From DASTHS01 sp035718085 (lineage in GTDB: Bacteria; Actinomycetota; Acidimicrobiia; Acidimicrobiales; Palsa-688), in assembly GCA_035718085.1 (NCBI GenBank), contig DASTHS010000256.1, positions 1 through 10,020 of the forward strand: 10,020 nt of DNA, in the 5' to 3' direction. Made by a program: the position numbers and the translations under genes. Below are positions 7,422-10,020 of this stretch, one piece after another. The notes under the pieces are model-generated. The model was not told where the DNA came from and did not search any database. It saw nothing but the letters and a program-made list of their open reading frames with translations. Position 1 is the stretch's first letter, and every line of letters begins with the position of its first letter.

Positions 7422-8282
7422 GTGACAGATCGCGACTACGAGCAGATCGCCTACGACGTCGACGGCCCGGTGGCCACCATCACCCTCGACCGGCCCCAGC
7501 GCCTCAACGCCTTCACCGTGGAGATGATGCGCGAGCTCATCGACGCCTACGACCGAGTCGACGCCGACGACGCCGTGCGCGCCGTCGTGCTGACCGGGCG
7601 GGGGAGGGGGTTCTGCGCCGGGGCCGACCTCGCCGCGGGGCGGGAGACCTTCGCCGGCCACGGCGACCGGGCCGACGGCCGCGTCGCCCGAGACGGCGGC
7701 GGCCTGCTGACCCTGCGCATGTTCCGCTGCCTGAAACCGGTGATCGCCGCGGTCAACGGGCCGGCGGTGGGGGTGGGGGCGAGCATGATCCTGCCGGCCG
7801 ACGTGCGGATCTTCTCGACCGCGGCCCGGGTCGGGTTCGTGTGGGGCGGCCGGGGCATCGTGCCCGAGGCCGCCGCATCGTGGTTCCTCCCCCGTGTCGT
7901 GGGCATCGCCAAAGCCCTCGAGTGGTCGCTGACCGCCCGGGTGTTCGACGCGGAGGAAGCGCACCAGGCCGGCCTCGCGTCGCGGGTGGTCGAGCCCGAG
8001 CAGCTGCTCGACGCTGCCGTCTCGCTGGCCCGTGAGATGGCGACCAACGTCGCCCCCGTCTCCGCGGCGATCACCAGGCAGATGCTCTGGCGCATGCTCG
8101 GCGCCGGGCACCCCATGGTCGCCCATCAGGTCGACTCGGTGGCGGTGGCCCGCACCGGGGCGATGGCCGACGCCGCCGAGGGGGTGGTCGCCTTCCTCCA
8201 GAAGCGGCCGGCCGATTGGAGCGGCAGCGTGTCGGCCGAGATGCCGGAGTGGTGGCCCGGCTGGGACGAGCCCACCTGGTGA
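7422..8282 (+). CDS. Crotonase-fold protein (enoyl-CoA hydratase/isomerase family)
   Basis: A 286-residue crotonase-superfamily enzyme acting on an acyl-CoA thioester. Visible are RPQRLNAF (24-31), the first oxyanion-hole segment GRGFCAGADL (61-70), the second NGPAVGVG (112-119), GIVPEAAASWFLPR (145-158) and the C-terminal trimerisation helices. By alignment from memory with rat mitochondrial hydratase, the two catalytic glutamates (Glu144 and Glu164) fall on Ser121 and Trp141. A different glutamate, E149 in VPEA, sits where the ECI2-type enoyl-CoA isomerases carry theirs. Isomerisation or another thioester reaction is therefore as likely as hydration. The last 20 residues are Trp/Pro-rich. 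The GTG start follows directly on the divergent promoter region; the frame is open far upstream but only as a shadow of otsA. The SDR gene follows after 77 bp. Confidence 0.93.
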   Translation: MTDRDYEQIAYDVDGPVATITLDRPQRLNAFTVEMMRELIDAYDRVDADDAVRAVVLTGRGRGFCAGADLAAGRETFAGHGDRADGRVARDGGGLLTLRMFRCLKPVIAAVNGPAVGVGASMILPADVRIFSTAARVGFVWGGRGIVPEAAASWFLPRVVGIAKALEWSLTARVFDAEEAHQAGLASRVVEPEQLLDAAVSLAREMATNVAPVSAAITRQMLWRMLGAGHPMVAHQVDSVAVARTGAMADAAEGVVAFLQKRPADWSGSVSAEMPEWWPGWDEPTW

Positions 8283-8346
8283 GCACGGGCCGGCTCGCCG
8301 CTCCGCCGAGCCGGCCGTCGGGGGGCACGGCGGCGGCGGCCGAGGC

Positions 8347-8352
8347 TACGGT
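8347..8352 (+). promoter_or_regulatory. -10 box (TACGGT) of a leaderless promoter for the SDR gene
   Basis: TACGGT fits TAnnnT and ends 7 nt before the ATG at 8360, the clearest leaderless arrangement in the window. It supports that ATG as the true start and shows the SDR can be transcribed separately from the crotonase gene 77 bp upstream. Confidence 0.5.
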
Positions 8353-8359
8353 CGCCGGC

Positions 8360-9166
8360 ATGGGGATGCTCGACGGCAAGGTTGCGGTGGTCACGGGGGC
8401 GGCGAGCGGCATCGGCGCCTCGGTGGCCCGGCGGTTCGCGGCGGAGGGGGCGAAGGTCGTGGTGGCCGACGTCGACGTGGTCGGGAAGGAGGTCGCCGAT
8501 GAGGTCGGCGGCCGCTTCGCCGCCTGTGACGTCTCCTCCGAGGCCGACCTCGAGGCCGCCGTCGCCCTCACCGTCGACACCTTCGGCGGGCTCGACGTGT
8601 TCATGGGCAACGCCGGCTTCGGCGGGGCGCTCGGCGAGATCACCGAGCTCGAGGCCGATGCCTTCGACCGCACCGTGGCCGTGCTGCTGCGGGGGGTCGC
8701 CCTGGGCATGAAGCATGCCGTGCGGGCGATGCGGGCGGGCGGGCGGGGCGGGTCGATCATCTCCACCTCGTCGGTCGCCGGCCTGCAGGGCGGCCACGGC
8801 CCGCACACCTACAGCGCCTGCAAGGCGGGGGTCATCGGCCTCACGCGCACCGTCGCCCTCGAGCAGGGCCCCAACGGCATCCGGGTCAACTGCATCAACC
8901 CGGGCGGCATCGACACCCCGATCTTCGCCCGGACCGTGGGCGCCACCGGCGACGAGGCCGATGCCGTGCGTCAGATGGTCACCTCCAGCGTCTCGGCCCG
9001 CACGCCGCTCGGGCGCATCGGCCAGCCCGACGACATCGCCGCCGCAGCCGCGTGGCTGGCGTCCGACCAGTCGGCCTACGTCACCGGCCAGACGATCGTG
9101 GTCGACGGCGGCCTGACCGCCTGCGCCCCCCGCTGGGCCGGGGCCGCCGCTGCGCCCAACGCCTGA
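8360..9166 (+). CDS. Short-chain dehydrogenase/reductase (classical SDR)
   Basis: A 268-residue NAD(P)-dependent oxidoreductase of the classical SDR family. The cofactor motif TGAASGIG is at residues 12-19. An Asp at the end of the second strand (VADVD, D37) favours NAD(H) over NADP(H). NAG is at 84-86. The catalytic residues are S138, Y151 and K155 (YSACK). PGGIDTP is at 181-187 and the C-terminal segment VTGQTIVVDGGL at 241-252. The tail after 253 is Ala-rich and not conserved in the family. The substrate cannot be told from sequence; alcohols, 3-hydroxyacyl-CoA or steroid-like compounds are possible. The crotonase upstream hints at acyl-CoA chemistry. The ATG at 8360 is preferred to in-frame starts inside the crotonase gene because the Rossmann fold begins at once and TACGGT lies 7 nt upstream. 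Confidence 0.96.
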   Translation: MGMLDGKVAVVTGAASGIGASVARRFAAEGAKVVVADVDVVGKEVADEVGGRFAACDVSSEADLEAAVALTVDTFGGLDVFMGNAGFGGALGEITELEADAFDRTVAVLLRGVALGMKHAVRAMRAGGRGGSIISTSSVAGLQGGHGPHTYSACKAGVIGLTRTVALEQGPNGIRVNCINPGGIDTPIFARTVGATGDEADAVRQMVTSSVSARTPLGRIGQPDDIAAAAAWLASDQSAYVTGQTIVVDGGLTACAPRWAGAAAAPNA

Positions 9167-9180
9167 GCTCACCCGGGCTT

Positions 9181-9192
9181 GCCGGCGCCGGC
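9181..9192. repeat. 12-bp perfect palindrome (GCCGGCGCCGGC)
   Basis: The sequence equals its own reverse complement and lies 14 bp after the SDR stop codon and just ahead of the tRNA promoter. It could end the SDR transcript or be a protein-binding site, or be chance in GC-rich DNA; with no loop it is a weak terminator candidate. Confidence 0.35.
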
Positions 9193-9203
9193 CGATCGTC
9201 TGG

Positions 9204-9209
9204 TAGGTT
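9204..9209 (+). promoter_or_regulatory. Candidate -10 box (TAGGTT) of the initiator tRNA gene
   Basis: TAGGTT fits TAnnnT and lies 11 nt ahead of the mature tRNA 5' end, leaving a short leader for RNase P. TTGCCG at 9179-9184 is a possible -35 box at a long 19-bp spacing. Confidence 0.45.
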
Positions 9210-9220
9210 GGGCGCACCGC

Positions 9221-9294
<74 letters not shown>

Positions 9295-9299
9295 CTACA

Positions 9300-9336
9300 G
9301 AAGCCCTGGTCAGCCGGTTGCGGCGGCCAGGGCTTC
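9300..9336 (+). terminator. Two-tier hairpin terminator after the initiator tRNA
   Basis: GAAGCCCTGG (9300-9309) pairs perfectly with CCAGGGCTTC (9327-9336). Within the 17-nt loop GCCG-GTTG-CGGC (9313-9324) forms a second hairpin. GTTGCTT, a mildly T-rich stretch, follows. It begins 6 nt after the tRNA and lies before the end of the convergent LLM gene, so it probably ends the tRNA transcript and may act on the opposite strand too. Confidence 0.75.
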
Positions 9337-9374
9337 GTTGCTTCTCGAGGCCGGAGCGCGGGGCCAGGTCGTTC

Positions 9375-10019
9375 TCAGGTCGAGGCGGGCAGCGATGACC
9401 GCTGCGGCGGCGTTCGAGCGATGGTCTCGCGACGCACGACGGGGAGCACGTCGGTGGCGAGCAGCTCGATCGAGCGTGCGGTCTCGGTGAACGGGAGGCC
9501 GCCGAGGCCGATCTGGGCGAGGAAGCGGTCGTGGCCGAGGATCTCGTGCTCCCAGAGGATCTTGTCGATGATCTCCTGGGGGCTGCCGGCGAACAGCGCG
9601 CCGCGCCGGGCGGCCCAGCTGTCGAACGCGTGGCGGGGGAGCAGCTGGCCCCGGGCGCCGGGCATGTTGTTGCCGATGTAGCGCGAGTAGTAGGGGAAGA
9701 AGGTGTCCCGCGCGCCTTGAGGCGTGGGCTCGACGTAGAAGTGGCTGGTGACGCCGATGCGCAGGGCACCGTCTCCGTGCCCGGCGCCGGCGCCGGTCGT
9801 GCGGTACAGCTCGGCGAGCGGGGCGAACCGTTCGGGCTGGCCGAGGACGAACACCTTGACGGGGTCTGCTGTCGAGAGGACGGTGACGGTGCTGGTGAGG
9901 CGGATGCGCTCGGTCGCCTGGGCGACGGCGGCGAGGACGACCGCGGGGGAGGCGATGGCGAAGTCGGGGCGGTGGTGCTCGCCGACGCCGAAGACGTCGA
10001 GGCCGGCGTCGTCGGCGAT
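9375..10019 (-). CDS. LLM-class flavin-dependent oxidoreductase, 5' partial, apparent large in-frame internal deletion
   Basis: The frame runs in from the right edge; 214 residues and the stop codon are visible. The first part (GLDVFGVGEHHRPDF, then AVAQATERIRLTSTVTVL and STADPVKVF) is the N-terminal third of a bacterial-luciferase-like (LLM) oxidoreductase. The rest (GQPERFAPLAELYR, LRIGVTSHFYVEPTP, GSPQEIIDKILWEHEILGHDRFL, ARSIELLATDVLPVVR) is the C-terminal part. In relatives as I remember them, about 110 residues lie between DPV(R/K)VF and GGxPERF: the LLSGGRAE strand, a long helical insertion and the WVGVGG strand. Here the two are joined directly at about nt 9845-9855, with no stop or frameshift. 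Half the TIM barrel would be missing, so the product is probably inactive unless it has been remodelled. The GTG at 9854 is internal, not the start. It converges on the tRNA gene. Confidence 0.82.
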   Translation of the reverse strand: MADDAGLDVFGVGEHHRPDFAIASPAVVLAAVAQATERIRLTSTVTVLSTADPVKVFVLGQPERFAPLAELYRTTGAGAGHGDGALRIGVTSHFYVEPTPQGARDTFFPYYSRYIGNNMPGARGQLLPRHAFDSWAARRGALFAGSPQEIIDKILWEHEILGHDRFLAQIGLGGLPFTETARSIELLATDVLPVVRRETIARTPPQRSSLPAST

Positions 10020-10020
10020 C

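Noticed and set aside
7411..7425. Five-codon mini-ORF (ATG to TGA) overlapping the crotonase GTG start
   Set aside because: It is too short to judge, has no ribosome site, and the overlap can easily arise by chance.
8216..8359. Earlier in-frame start for the SDR
   Set aside because: It would overlap the crotonase gene by 67 bp and add 48 low-complexity residues before a normal Rossmann N-terminus; TACGGT 7 nt before 8360 supports the later start.
9375..9854. LLM protein starting at the GTG at 9854 as a complete 159-residue gene
   Set aside because: The same frame continues upstream to the window edge and encodes recognisable LLM N-terminal sequence (GVGEHHRPDF), so this GTG is an internal valine codon.

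Overview
The window is very GC-rich, with strong G/C preference at third codon positions. It looks like a stretch of ordinary chromosome from a high-GC actinobacterium. The set of genes fits this: a UPF0182 seven-helix membrane protein, an RsbW-type ATPase domain, a MerR-type regulator beside hsp20, a GT20 trehalose-phosphate synthase, a crotonase and an SDR. So do several starts that look leaderless, with a TAnnnT box 6-10 nt before the first codon. Acidimicrobiia is my best guess, from the style of the first protein and the promoters; it is an inference. I see no insertion sequence, prophage block, CRISPR array or obvious foreign island.

Layout. (1) 2-1267 (+): the C-terminal 421 residues of a protein whose first visible residues resemble the end of the coiled coil in actinobacterial DivIVA-like proteins. 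It ends in a Cys/His cluster reminiscent of phage Mu F-like head-morphogenesis proteins. (2) 1319-4474 (+): a complete UPF0182 protein with seven membrane helices and a long Pro/Thr-rich tail. (3) 4496-4864 (-): a small stand-alone HATPase (RsbW-like), converging on UPF0182 across a 7-bp hairpin. (4) A 193-bp divergent regulatory region, then hsp20 (5058-5537, +), a strong hairpin, and a MerR/HspR-like regulator (5639-5962, +). (5) 5967-7391 (-): otsA, tail to tail with the regulator. (6) A 30-bp divergent gap, then a crotonase-fold protein (7422-8282, +) and an SDR dehydrogenase with its own leaderless promoter (8360-9166, +). (7) An initiator tRNA-Met (9221-9294, +) with promoter and a two-tier terminator. 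(8) 9375-10019 (-): the C-terminal side of an LLM flavin-dependent oxidoreductase that enters from the right edge and seems to lack an internal block of about 110 residues.

How they work together. The centre (about 4.5-7.4 kb) reads as a stress neighbourhood: an anti-sigma-type kinase domain, a small heat-shock chaperone with its probable regulator, and trehalose-6-phosphate synthesis. The crotonase and SDR are plausible acyl-CoA or alcohol/ketone enzymes of unknown substrate. No single new defence or mobile system is visible. The best leads are the chimeric C-terminus of the first protein, the internally shortened LLM enzyme, the operator-dense hsp20 promoter region with a possible stress-sigma promoter facing the other way, and a crotonase without the usual hydratase glutamates.
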